DNA of 64,000 bases from Adiantum capillus-veneris (taxonomy: Eukaryota; Streptophyta; Polypodiopsida; Polypodiales; Pteridaceae). The DNA is taken from assembly GCA_014529385.2 (NCBI GenBank), contig CM043946.1, forward strand, positions 36,645,558-36,709,557, written 5' to 3'. The notes beneath the pieces were generated by a model that saw only the letters and a list, made by a program, of their open reading frames with translations, was not told the DNA's origin and searched no databases. Position numbers and translations under genes: made by a program. Shown in pieces: positions 34,864 to 46,890 of this stretch; position 1 is the stretch's first letter; every line of letters begins with the position of its first letter.

Positions 34864-36244
34864 GATTTTCTTCGATTGGCAAGAATGAGTGCAGCAGCAA
34901 GTTGGATTGCTACACAGGCACACATGGTCACGTACTTTGATTTAGTTTATGATTGCTGGATAGAAATCATTGAAAAGCTAGAAGAGGAGAATAAGAAACC
35001 CCCAAAAACTGTATTTAGATACCTTTGTGGCCTTGAGGAATCAGAGGTAAAGACTATTCAAGAAGAGATTAGAGATGAGAAGATTTTACTGTCAAAGAGT
35101 GCAAAGGATGGTGATGCAACTGACATGTATGATCGAATCAAGCAGTTGAAGCAAGACAAATTGATTCAAGATGCACTTCTTGAAGGCTTCAACAATTTGA
35201 ATGAGTCTTCACCATGTAAAGACTGGGAGGAGGTGGTCAAATTGTATAACATCAATGATGTTGTTTATAAAACAATTTTAATGCTATGCGAGGAATGGAT
35301 CAAATCTAGTTTGACGCGTGGAACAAAGAAAATGGCTTTTCCAGATGGAGCAATAAAATACATGCAATGGGCAATTCACCTTCAAAAGGAGAAAACTGAG
35401 CCTAGAGATTTGCCATGGTCAATCTATGTGGTGAGCCTACAAATGGAAGGCAATCTCTACTTGATGCGCCACTTCAATAATAAAGTGCCTATTGGCTTAT
35501 GTGTTTTAGATATGACAAAAAACGTTGGAGGCAACTTGAAGTGGAGTGAGGAGACATTTAACAATGCTTTGGATGGGATCTTGGCTATTGCTGGAGGGTC
35601 AACAGATCCTGGATTTGTCTTTCTTGCATTTGTGGATTTCACTAACTTCACAAAATTGCAATGTGCCTTTCACGCCATGGGAGATAATCTGAGCTACCAT
35701 TGTTGTGGTGCATTGCATCACTTTCCATCAGCTCCTTGCAAAGGAGCAATTCAATTCCTAACAGTTATTGCCTTCTTGGGACAAGGCAATGCATTTGAAG
35801 ACCTGAGAAGAAGATCAGAGGAACATCCCATGCCAATTGATTGTTCTCTTCTTCAAGTAGCAGATAACGATATGTCAGATTTGCAATATTTGGAGGCCAA
35901 AAAAAGAGCTTTGATCAAGCACTACATTCGTACATATTGTTTTGAAGACCGCAAGCTTGTTGATGTTTTTGGTGATGGCTCCTTGGTTGCACAAGAAGGA
36001 ATACAACAGAAAAAAGAAGTTATATGCTTAATTGATAGTGTGGAGGAGGCAAAAAACGTGGAGACCATGCTGCTAGACTTTGCTAAGTCTCATGAAGATA
36101 TAGAAAAATGGGTTGGAATTCAACAATCCACTTCGCAATCAGAGGACATTGTGCCTGTTACAGAGAAGTGCTCTCCACAAAGAGAAGAAGAAGAACAACA
36201 ACAACATCCTCTGTCAATGGAGGAATTTTTGGAAATGGAGACAC
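34864..36244 (+). pseudogene. Cargo gene exon: methyltransferase-like region
   Basis: Joined in phase 0 to the ParB-like exon across an 84-bp intron (GTAAGT ... TTTTTAG). It opens DFLRLARMSAAASWIATQ and has a Lys/Glu-rich coiled-coil-like stretch. From about 35450 the layout recalls an N6-adenine or cytosine-N4 methyltransferase: GNLYLMRHFNNKVP, then LDMTKN where DPPY would be, then GFVFLAFVDFTNF, then CGALHHFPS. The catalytic DPPY motif is not present, so if the fold is right the enzyme is probably inactive. This is a weak structural inference. A late Glu/Gln-rich segment leads to a GTATGT donor at 36245. Reading through instead gives a TGA at 36253. Confidence 0.5.
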
Positions 36245-38840
36245 GTATGTTTTGAGTTTCTTTTGCATGTTAGTGTTTCTTGTTATTGATTTGATACTCT
36301 TAATGTTAGATTTTGCTTTATATAGTATTCATTGAGTTTGTATTTTTTATCTCAAGCATTCAAGGTTTGAATGTAAATAATAAATTACTTGAGTTTTTGA
36401 ATGGTGGATCTTTAGACTAAAACTATAACATTTAATACTCACAAAGACTTAATTACTTAAGAGCTTGAACTCAATAAGTTTTGGAACTTTTATCAATACC
36501 CCCTTGATATGATACATTAGATCGTAGCATGGTTAAATGGTGATGCTTCATAAATTGAACCTAGCTTAGACAGGTGTTGGAGCCTAAATTTAAACTAACC
36601 TTGCTAGAAGGGAGCTTATGTTTGGACTTTGAGAACTAGCATAAGTAATCAATTAGAGCATAGATTAGACATGTGGTGGTGGCCTTAGAGACCAAAATCT
36701 TAATGAGCTTGGAAAGGTATTTAAGTACTGCAAATTTACTTAGTTTCAGTACTCACTAAAGGCATAGCTTGACAAAAGGTGGACCTTACATGGATCCTAA
36801 TTTCAAGAGGTGTGGTAGACCTTCAAACCAAGATCATATAGCTTGGACATGTGGTGGACCTTGCATGGAGACTAGTTTAGACAAGTGTGGTACACCTTGT
36901 AACCAACACCCATTTGTTATATTAGCTTGGACAAGTGGTGGACCTTGCTTTTATGTTTCAATGGAGCATATTTTGGACAAGTGGTAGACCTTGTTTCTCT
37001 CCATGCTTCAATGGAGAGAAACATTAGCTTGGACAAGTGGTGGACCTTGCTTTTATGTTTTAAAGGAGCATATTTCGGACAAGTGGTAGACACTGTTTCT
37101 CTCCATGGTTCAATGGAACCCACCTTAGACAACTGAAGTACCTTGAAACCAAACCCCCATAATACAACCTACTAAATAGGTTGGAAAATTGGTGGTATAT
37201 GAAACCATCCATGATAGAGCATAGTATAGGTGAAAACGTAGTGGTCCTTATATCAATTACGCATGCATAGCTTGGACAAGTGGTGGACCTTGATTCTCTC
37301 TATGTTTCAATGGATCCTATCTTGGACTATAGATATATCTTACTTATTTCCATGCTTCAATGGATTGTAGCTTGGATAAGGAGTGGACCTTCAAACAAAA
37401 CTCCACAGCATAGCATATATTAACAATTCATGGGTTTTATAGAGATTTTCTTGCCTATTTTGGAGAGTTGGTACACCTTTATTCTCCATTCTTCAATGGA
37501 TCTGAGGTTGGACAAGCGAAGCTGGAGAAGTGGTCAACCTTAAAATGAAACCTCCCATGCTACAACCCATCATAGATCGTATATGTAGTGGACCTTGAAA
37601 CTCTTTTATGTCCCTAGCTTAGAGAAGCATTGCACTCTTTATTATCTCCATACATGAAGGCAAGGTTGGACAAGTGGTGGACCTTCAAACCAGAATCTCT
37701 ATGCAATAATAGGCAAGTGGTGGAGTTTGTTTTCTCCATGTTCCAATGGAGCCTAGCTTAGACAAACAATGGAGCTTTCTTCTCTCCATGTTTCAATGGA
37801 TCCTAGCTTAGAAAAGTGGTGGAGCTTTGATTCTCTCCATGTTCCAATGGACCATAGCTTAGACAAGTGGTAGACCGTGAAAAAACCCCCCGTATACAAC
37901 ATATTATGGGGTTTTCATGTTTCAATGGCACCTAGCTTGGAAAAATGGTAGAGCTTGCTTCTCTTTATGTTTCAATGGATCCAATCTTAGCCAAGTGGTG
38001 GACCTTGAAACAAGAATCCCCCCCCCCCCCCCCATGTACAACGTATTATGGGTTTTGAAAGCACTGGGAGAAAATAATAGCTTTGATAAGTGGTGGACCT
38101 TGCTTCTCTCCATGCTTCAATGGAGCCGAGGTTGGACACATGTTGGAGAGAAGATGGTTGCCCATGAAATAGGACCATGCATGCTATAGTCAATCATATG
38201 TTGTACACATGGTGGAACTTGCAATTGTTTTATATGCCTAACTTGGACAAGTGGAGGACCCTTGATTACCTCCAGATATCAACAACAAGCCAAGTTTGGA
38301 CAAGTGTAGTACCACCAAACCAGAATCTCTATGCTACAATAGAGTATAGGTAGGACACGCAGTGAACCTTGATATCAAACCATCCATGCTACTAGAGATG
38401 ATAGGTTTCACATGTGGTGGAACCTTGTATCAATGTTCTATGTGTAGTTTTTGACTAGTGATAGACCTTGAAACTAATCCCTCTAGGCTACAAGAAAAAA
38501 GAGATGGATGAGGAGGCTAGACTACTTTTGTTGCATGAATGCATCCCATGTTACCACATATACTAAAGGGTTCTTGGATAAGTGTTGGATCTTGTGTCAA
38601 TGCTCCATGTCTAGCTTGGACAAGTGGTGGACCTTGGTTCTCTCTATGCTTCAAATGGGCAATAGATTGGAGACACAGTGGCCTTTTTTTTCCAATGATT
38701 TTATTTTTTGGAAACCTTGGAGGCACCATGTAAGAGGCACTCTAAGTCTTCCATACAATAGACCTATTGGACTATAAAATAATGATATCTTTCTTTGATA
38801 TTGTCATTATTTTATGCATAATATTTTCTTCTCTTTGCAG
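36245..38840 (+). repeat. Motif-rich 2.6-kb intron
   Basis: Bounded by a GTATGT donor and a CTTCTCTTTGCAG acceptor with matching phase. It is filled with diverged copies of 'agcttggacaagtggtggaccttg' and 'ctctccatgtttcaatggagcc', plus a C-run near 38018-38033. No gene is seen. Confidence 0.6.
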
Positions 38841-39401
38841 ACACAAAGGAGTTAAGTGATATAAAAACTATATGTATTTCACACTATGATTGGCATGAAG
38901 ATCCTTTTGGGACACCAACTTTTCCTATTCCCAAAGATGTAATTTTCCATATTAACGGTGTGGATTTTGAAGTGCGACTTTCATGTATTGAAGGAGCTGG
39001 TTATGGGCTATTTGTGCATACTACCTTGGAAAGTAGTTTGACTATTCTAAACTATGGAGGGCATAAGTATAGATTTCAAGACTGGAAAAAGATATGCAAA
39101 ATTTTTCCAAGAGCTTATAAATATTCTCTTCTAGAGGATCCAAACATAGAAGAAGAGGAAGATCAATCATACATTATTGGTTGTGTAGAAGAAGGAAACG
39201 TGTCGGGCTATATAAATAGTTCTCACAGTATAAATTTCTGTCCCAACATACGCTATACATTTGATCCAAATTTTCCACCTTGGCATAAATGCACCTCTTC
39301 ATACATCAAGTCAGAAGAATATGGCAATGTATGCATTGAGACTATTTGTCAAGTTGAAGCAGGAGAAGAGTTGTTTGCTGACTATAACTTTACTTGACAT
39401 T
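38841..39401 (+). pseudogene. Cargo gene exon: SET domain
   Basis: Acceptor TTTGCAG at 38840; the exon joins in phase to 36244, giving METHTKELSD. The SET (protein-lysine methyltransferase) signatures are in order. GAGYGLFVHTTL is the N-terminal G-x-G loop. SGYINSSHSINFCPN corresponds to the NHSxxPN S-adenosylmethionine/knot motif. GEELFADYNFT is the conserved end with its catalytic-region Tyr. The substrate cannot be predicted, and no pre-SET cysteine cluster is seen. A TGA follows the final motif at 39395-39397. Either the protein ends here, or this is CGA-to-TGA and the exon runs four bases further to a GTAAAG donor (39402). That donor joins in correct phase to the next exon. Confidence 0.75.
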
Positions 39402-40039
39402 GTAAAGTATTGTACATGGATGGAAATCTCAAGTACATGCATCATTTTCATTTTTCATGGATGAAATCTCAAGTGAATATAACATTTGATTATTGTTTAG
39501 TTTATGCTCAACGATAATCTAAAGTGCTCTTATGCTTTGTGTGTTGTCTAACTTATTTGACTACCTTGGCCATAGAATCTTGATTCTACTCTAGATTTGT
39601 GATAAATCTTACCAAAATTTAATCAATGTCTAGGTTGGACAAGTGGTGGGGCTTCAAACATTACTGTCTTAAACAAGTGGAGTTATCTTACTTGAATAAG
39701 TGGTGGCCTTTGAATCCAAATCTAAGCCAAATCTCTAATTGTTTGCTTGTAGTCTAGGTTGGACATTTGGTGGACCTTGTATCCATGTTTCCTCAACAAG
39801 GGTGGCTTTTAGTTTTCACTTTAAGTACTCATCTTTAATAAAGTGTAGGATGGAAAATGTTGAGTTAGTAGATTGTATTTTAGACAAGTGGTGTTTGGTG
39901 TACGAATGCTGAAAATGGTTACAAGGATTCTAACAACGACTTTACCTTAAATAAATTTCTTACTAGGAGTTCTACATATAAATATGGTGAATAAAATTCT
40001 AGTGGTTTTGAGATACCATTTGTGTGTGTGTTTTCTTAG
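39402..40039 (+). other. Intron or spacer between SET and FCP1-like exons
   Basis: AT-rich, with four or five degenerate copies of 'ttggacaagtggtgg' (near 39632, 39692, 39763 and 39890). It ends in a TTTTCTTAG acceptor. No other feature is seen. Confidence 0.5.
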
Positions 40040-41239
40040 ATTCACAAACTGGGATGGATAATGCTCCTATGGTTCAATCAACAACTATAGAATCCATAGA
40101 TTCTATGGTTTCTAAAGTGCCCAAGATGGATGATATTTCTATACTAGAGTCTAGTGTTGTGCAACTTGAGCAAGCTTCCAATAATGAGAACCAAGAAATC
40201 GATGCTTCAAAAATGCAACATACATCAAAAGAGACTGAAAAGTCCACTCACGAGCTATTGCCAATTGGTACTACGTCATGTAGCGTAGATGTTGAGAAAT
40301 CCATGCTTACAATTATATTGGATTTAAATGGTCTATTGTTGAAACGTTCCCCTTAACCATCCTCACACCACAACTCAGTGCAAATGGATTCAAAAAGATA
40401 TATTATACTCAGGCCAGGTTGCATCCAATTCTTGAAGACTATTTTACAGAGGTTTAATGTTGCAATTTGGTCGACAGCTACTAGGAATAATGTGTATCAA
40501 ATCCTTGCAGCACTAAACAACTTAGCTGAGGATACATTGCCTTTCTTTGCAATTTGGTCGTAAGATGTTTGCTACACCGCTCAAACTCAAAAATTGTTTA
40601 GACCCGACAATCCAAACGTTGAGGCAATGTTCAAGCCTCTAGCCAAAATTGCCATGGGGTTTGAATGTGATCCACAAAGAACAGTGCTTATTGATGACTC
40701 TCCTTACAAGGGATGTATTTCACCAGCAAACAATTGCATTTTTCCACCACAATTTGATGCTGAGAAGATGGTTGACAATATGCTCTTGGAGGAGCTACTG
40801 CCATACTTGATTCAGCTTGATGAGAGAAGGGATGTGCGTGATTTAATTGCTTCTAATCGTTATGGACAACCTATAGTGACAAATGATAGTGAATACAAAC
40901 AAATCATGGAGTATTGGAAGCAGAAAAATGATGTTTGGTCAGCTAAGGTGTTCTTTACAAGAAGAATACCACCTGCAAAAGGTGACAGGGATGAAACTAT
41001 CATTGAAAATGCAAGTGACACAAGACACCGCAATGAAATGAGAAGAGCCCAAATACAAGAGATCTTAGAAAAGGAGCGTACACCCATTGAAATCATGAAG
41101 GCGTCACAATTGACCACTTTAGCTAGGCAATTGGGTTGTAACACAAAAGGAGTTTTGAAGGCAACCACAGCAAAGGCTTATATAAATAAGGTGAAAGATG
41201 AGAACAATCTTCTAAGGCTGGATAGAAAGCAACCCTAAG
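40040..41239 (+). pseudogene. Cargo gene exon: FCP1/NLI-type phosphatase domain
   Basis: Ser/Met-rich start (DSQTGMDNAPMVQ), then an FCP1-homology (HAD-fold) phosphatase core. ILDLNGLLLKRS is the motif-I segment (DxNG form, where classical enzymes have DxDG). RPGCIQFLKTILQRFNVAIWSTAT is motif II and VLIDDSPYKG is motif III. The C-terminus is basic, with a SAP-like LTTLARQLGCNTKG. In-frame stops at TAA 40354-40356 and TAA 40561-40563 interrupt the domain without loss of frame; CAA (Gln) fits both, and the second gives the expected WSQD. FCP1-type enzymes act on phosphoserines such as those of the RNA polymerase II tail. TAA 41236-41238 may be the true end, with a 3'UTR intron to 41332. Otherwise a GTACTA donor after 41239 joins in phase to 54613. 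Confidence 0.7.
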
Positions 41240-42200
41240 GTACTAGTGACATGTCATATATTCTTGATACACATACTTGAACACTCATGTGCATGGTATC
41301 TAACAAATCTTTCTTTTTATTCCTTCCTGTAGGATCTTACAAAGGATACTACTAGATGGAGCTCAATCAATAGAGATTTTGATATGTTTGCTCAAAATAA
41401 TGAAGCAGTCACCTACATTTTTTGTTTATCAATTTCTTGAGAGACTTTCTTTTAGTTTGTAATCATCAAATGAAATTAAAAGTATCCTTCTTATAAGATT
41501 GTTGATCTTTTTCTCGTTCAAAACTTTCAATTGTGATTTATAGTTTTGTTAGCATGAGATTGTGCTTTTTTAGTTTGAAAAAAACTGTCAAAGATCCAAG
41601 TCTTTTTGGCTTTACTTAAGTTATTAATTGTGAAAGATCCAAGTCTTTTTGCTTTACTTAAGTTATCGATTGTCTATGTAATAGTCCTTAAAACAATATC
41701 GGATGGCTTTCTTGCTCCCATGTCTCACATTGGTATTTAGGTAAGACAAGTGGTGACCTTGAAAGTATGGTCTCATATCTCGATCAAGTGAAGAGACATG
41801 AAGCTTAAATATCACTACTATGTATCTAGTGTTAAACTCCATCAAGACAAAGATACTAGAGTGCCAAATTGCAGTCTAGTTTAAGTGAAAATCCATTTGA
41901 GCTAAGGTAAAACTTATAGTGCCTCATTTTTCTAGGATTCTACCCCATCAAGGAAGTTAGAATCTAGCACAAACCAATTAAGACTCTTTTGGAGCCTAGA
42001 TAGGACAATTCGTGGAACTTAAGAGACTTATTATTGAGTTAGAGTCTAGTGTAGATAAGCAAAAGATCTTCAAATTACCAGCACTTGACTTTCTTACTAT
42101 TCAATATTCAAAGTCCCTTGAGGCTAACAAATTACATACCTACTTGTAACCTAACTAATGAGTAATTATATAGATCTAAGCAAGTATATATAATGAGTCT
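41240..42200. other. Probable 3' untranslated region and spacer
   Basis: A good acceptor (TTCCTTCCTGTAG) ends at 41332. The sequence after it has early stops in all frames and then AT-rich DNA, consistent with a spliced 3'UTR. 'gaaagatccaagtctttttggctttacttaagttat' is tandemly duplicated at about 41586-41665. No further gene is visible. Confidence 0.45.
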
Positions 42201-42229
42201 TCAAACTAATAAACCAAGGGAAGAGAGTA

Positions 42230-45117
42230 GCAAGGTCCACTACTTCTCCAAGCTCAGCTCTAGACAACATAGAAAGATGCTAGTTCTACTAATTGTCTAA
42301 TTATAGGCATGGAGAAATGATAGAAGGTTGAACACTTGTCCAACCTATCATCTCTAGTAAGATGGGAGGTTTGGCCTTAAGATTCACCATGTAACCAACC
42401 TATACATCATTGTATTATGAAGAGTAGAAAAGCAAAGCTCCACCACTTGTCCAAGCTAGTTCTAAAATCCACATGGAGATAAGCAAGCTCCACCATTTGT
42501 CAAATCTCTCTTCCATTAAAACATGAAAAAACTCAGCTATGTTGTACAGGGGGGACTTTTTTCAAGGTCCACCACTTGTCCAAGCTAGGATCCATTAAAA
42601 CTTGGAAATAAACAAAGCTCCACCACTCGTCCAACCTTTAGAGTTGCAATGTGTATGGGTTGTCTAAACTAGGTATGGGAAAATAATTGAAGGTCCACCA
42701 CTTGAAACATGGAGCGAAGCAACCTCCACCATGTCTCCAATATGCTAGACTCCATTGAAACACCCTAAACCCATGATATTTTGTACATAGGGGATGTACA
42801 TTCAAGATCCACCACTTGTCCAACCTAGTATCCCTAGTAGCTTGATAGCTTTGGTCTCAAGATTCACCACTTGTCCACTCTATGTCATTGTATTAAAAAG
42901 GATTGGGTGTTAAGGTCCACCACTTGTCCAACCTATAAGGTTATATTTTAAATGGTTTTTTTTCTCACAACTTGAACTACCCATGATATGTTTTACATGG
43001 GAGTTTTGTTTCAATGTCCACCACTTGTCCAAGCTAACTCTATTGAAACATAGAGAGAACCAAAGATCCACCAATTGTCCAAGCTAAGCTATATTGAAAC
43101 ATGGAGAGAAGGATGCTCCACCATTTCTCCAAGATAGGCTTCATTGAAACATGGAGAGAAGAAAGCTCCACCATGTCTCCAAGCTAGGATCCATTTAAAT
43201 GCCCTAAACCCATTTTATTTTGTACATGGGGGGTTTTATTTCAAGGCCCACCACTTGTCTAACCTATTATCCCTAGTAGCACGAGTGGTTTGGTCTCAAG
43301 ATACACCACTTGTACACTCTATGTCATTATATTAGGGAGAACTATGTATTAAGGTCCACCACTTGTCCAACCTATAAGGTTATATCTTAAATGGTATCCT
43401 TTCTCACCACTTGAAATGCCCATGATATGTTTTACATGGGGGTTTCATTCCAAGGTCCACCACTTGTCCAAGCTAACTCTATTCAAACATAGAGAGAAGC
43501 AAAGGTCCACCACTTGTCCAAGCTAACTCTATTCAAACATAGAGAGAAGCAAAGGTTCACCACTTGTCAAAGCTAGGCTCCATTGAAGCATGGAGAGAAG
43601 TAACCTCCATCATGTTTCCAAGATAGGTGCCATTCAAACATGGAAAGAATCAAGATCTACCATGTCTCCAAGATTCTAGGCTCCATTGAAACACCCTAAA
43701 ACCATGATATTTTGTACATGGGGTGACCACTTCTCTATAGTATTATACCTAGTAGCATGAGTGGTTTGGTCTTAAGATTCACCACTTATCCACTCTATGT
43801 CATTATATTAAGAATAACTGGGTGTTAAGGTCCACCACTTGTCCAACCTATAAGGGTATATCTTAAATGGTATCCTTCACCACTTGTCAAGGTCCATCAC
43901 CACTTTTCCAACCTGTAAGGTTATATCTTGAATGATATTTTTCCTTATCACTTGTAATGTCTATGCTATGTTTTACAAAGGGGTTTTGTTCCAAGACCCA
44001 CCACTTGTCCAAGCTAACTCTATTGAAACATAGAGAGAAGCAAAGGTCCACCACTTGTCCAAGGTAGGCTCCATTGAAACATGGAGAGAAGGATGATCCA
44101 CCATTTCTCCAAGATAGGTTCCATTGAAACATTGAGAGAAGCAATCTCCACCATGTCTCCAAGCTAGGCTCCATTGAAATACCCTAAACCCATAATTTTG
44201 TACATGAGGGGTTTACATTCAAGGTCCACCACTTGTCCAACCTATTATCCCTAGTAGTACGAGTGGTTTGGTCTCAAGATTCACCACTTGTACACTCTAT
44301 GTCATTATATTAAGAAGAACTATGTGTTAAGGTCCACCACTTGTCCAACCTATAAGGTTATATTTTAAATGGTATCCTTTCTCACCACTTGAAATGCCCA
44401 TGATATGTTTTATATGGGGGTTTCATTCCAAGGTCTACCACTTGTCCAAGCTTACTCTATTAAAACATATAGAGAAAGAAAGGTCCACCACTTGTCCAAG
44501 CTAGGCTCATTGAAACATGGAGAGAAGGAACCTCCACTGTTTCTCCTAGATAGGCTCCATTGAAACATGGAGAGAAATAAGCTCCACCATGTCTCCAAGT
44601 TGCTAGGCTCCATTGAAATACCCAATACCCATAATATTTTGTACATGGGGGGTTTACATTCAAGGTTCACCACTTGTCCAACCTATTATCCCTACTAGGT
44701 TTGGTCTCATGATTCACCACTTGTCCACTCTATGTCATTATAATGAGAGTAATTGGGTGCTAAGGTCCACCACTTGTCCAGCCTATAAGGTTATACCTTG
44801 AATGGTATTTTTTCTCACCACTTGTGATGCCCATGACATGCTTTACATGGGGGTTTTGTTCCAAGGTTCACCACTTGTCCAAGCTAATTCTATTGAAACA
44901 TAGAGAGAAACAAAGGTCCACCACTTTTCCAAGCTAGGCTCTATTGAAGCATGGACCTTAATACCAAATTATTCCTAGTAGCATGAGTGATATTTTGTAC
45001 ATGGGGGGTTTGCATTCAAGGTCCACCACTTGTCCAACCTACTTTTCCTAGTAGGTTTGGTCGCAAGATTCACCACTTGTCCACTCTATGTCATTATATT
45101 AATAATAATTGGGTGTT
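42230..45117 (-). repeat. Satellite array, minus orientation, first part
   Basis: The same satellite family as at 12-19 kb, now as its reverse complement (GGTCCACCACTTGTCC, 'ccatgatatgttttacatggggg'). Units are about 440-540 bp. The left edge (42180-42310) matches the inverted edge block of 33340-33480 and the block at 56190-56310. Confidence 0.88.
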
Positions 45118-45120
45118 AAG
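45118..45120. repeat. CACTA target-site duplication, left (AAG)
   Basis: AAG precedes the element and AAG (52742-52744) follows it. Removing the element restores 'gggtgttaaggtccaccacttgtcc', found intact at other array sites. Confidence 0.92.
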
Positions 45121-45290
45121 CACTACAAGAGGCTCTTCATATTAGCGACGCTCACACAGCGACGCTCAAAAAAACTTTCCCGGCGTCGCTATGAGCGTCG
45201 CAAATTTACAAAGAAATTTGCGACGCTCATAGCGACGCTTATAGCGACGATCATAGCGACGCCGGCTGGGGTAAAAAAATAACCGAGCGC
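45121..45290. repeat. CACTA left terminus and subterminal repeats
   Basis: The 12-bp terminal repeat followed by at least seven GCGACG or CGTCGC units in both directions, including a long hairpin around 'gcgtcgcaaatttacaaagaaatttgcgacgc' near 45204-45237 (described, not a gene). Confidence 0.85.
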
Positions 45291-45382
45291 GCCCAAAAAC
45301 TCAGATCTCAGATCTGAGTTTTTCGGCGCCCTCAAGCAAAGAGCAGGTAACGCTCTCCCTCTCTCTCTCTCTTTTTCTTCTC

Positions 45383-45415
<33 letters not shown>

Positions 45416-45485
45416 AGAGGAAGGAGAGCCAGGTATGCTCCTTCCCTCTCCTCATTCTCATGTTCCCTTCCCCTCTGTTTCTCTC

Positions 45486-45517
<32 letters not shown>

Positions 45518-45539
45518 ACACACACACACACATAGTGTT

Positions 45540-45605
<66 letters not shown>

Positions 45606-46756
45606 AACAAAAACAAAAACGCACACACACATACATAAACAAAGAATGCACACACACATTGAGAGAGAAAAAGAGAGAGAGAGCATGCATAAACAAAAAA
45701 TGCACGCATTGAGAGAGGAAAAGAGAGAGAGAACATGCATAAATAAAAAATGCACACATTGAGAGAGAAAAAGAGAGAGAAAACATGCATACGATCCAAA
45801 AAAACGCACACACATTGAGAGAGAAACTAATTTAACGTCGTAGGAAACTAATTAAAATTAAAAGACCTAAAGATCTAGCCGACGAAGAGTTGAACTCAAG
45901 ACCTATTATTCAAGAGGGAAATGGCATAATCAATCTATCATGCTTGGCATGGGTGATAGAAAGGTTATACCATTTATCTCTTTTTATTGGCACACACATC
46001 CACACACGCGCACACACACAAGAAGAAGAGAATTATAACGTTGTAGGAAACTATCTTAAAAGACGTTAAAGATTAGGTTATATATAGACTTACATTAAAT
46101 TAGATTTAGGTTTATTTTTAACTAGATTTACGTTTATTTAAGCTAGATTTAGATTTACATTATATTAGATTAGATTTAGGTCTCCATAGACTGCGATGCC
46201 TGCATGAAGCGGGTGAAGAAAGCCCTCAATGGAATATAGGGTATTGCTGCCTTCACTCATGGTGGGCTCCGTCGATCCAAAAGTACTGGTGAAATGTCTT
46301 CAGAAGATAGGGAAGAAGGTGGATCTTCAGGGCGGAAAGAGTCACTACATCCCCGACACAATGACCATCTAGACAACCTCTAGTCATTAGACTTACGTTA
46401 AATTAAATTTAGCTTTATTTTTAGTTAAATTTACGTTTATTTAGATTTACGCTTATTTACGTTAGATCGAGTCCACGCAAGAATTACTTACGGTTTAGGG
46501 TTTAGAGTTAGACGAACAGTGAAAAGATCTACTGTGAAAAGATGTTAAGATGAAGTGAAGTGCTACAGCTAGAGAAGAGGCAAAGGGGTTTTGTCCACTA
46601 CATGCAATATCATGTAGACGTGGGTGTGTAGATTTCTTGTACCCACAAATATAGGTATTGACCAATAAAGACGAGATTATAACCCGGTGGTTCTGATCTC
46701 CGTGCACCTCTAGACCGAGGTGTGCGGGGATTGGACATGACTAGAGAATGTGAGGT

Positions 46757-46828
<72 letters not shown>

Positions 46829-46890
46829 GACGAAGAATGCCAATAGAATATTAAATTTGTTGTCCAGGTTATAAGTTTTTTATCCTCATT

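Noticed and set aside
39395-39397. Treating the SET exon as a separate short gene starting at GTG 38960
   Set aside because: Coding continues upstream of 38960 to a good acceptor at 38840 and joins in phase to the previous exon, so an internal non-ATG start is unnecessary.
8300-41000. CRISPR-like look of a short conserved motif with variable spacers
   Set aside because: The genome is eukaryotic, spacing is irregular, spacers are related satellite sequence and there are no cas genes.
45189-45815. Minus-strand 208-residue open frame rich in SLSLSL and CVCVCV
   Set aside because: It is a translation of CT/CA microsatellites inside the CACTA leader.
45865-45960. tRNA-like or SINE-like stretch (minus-strand 'ggtcttgagttcaac')
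   Set aside because: A B-box-like string is present, but no cloverleaf or A box could be assembled; insufficient support.
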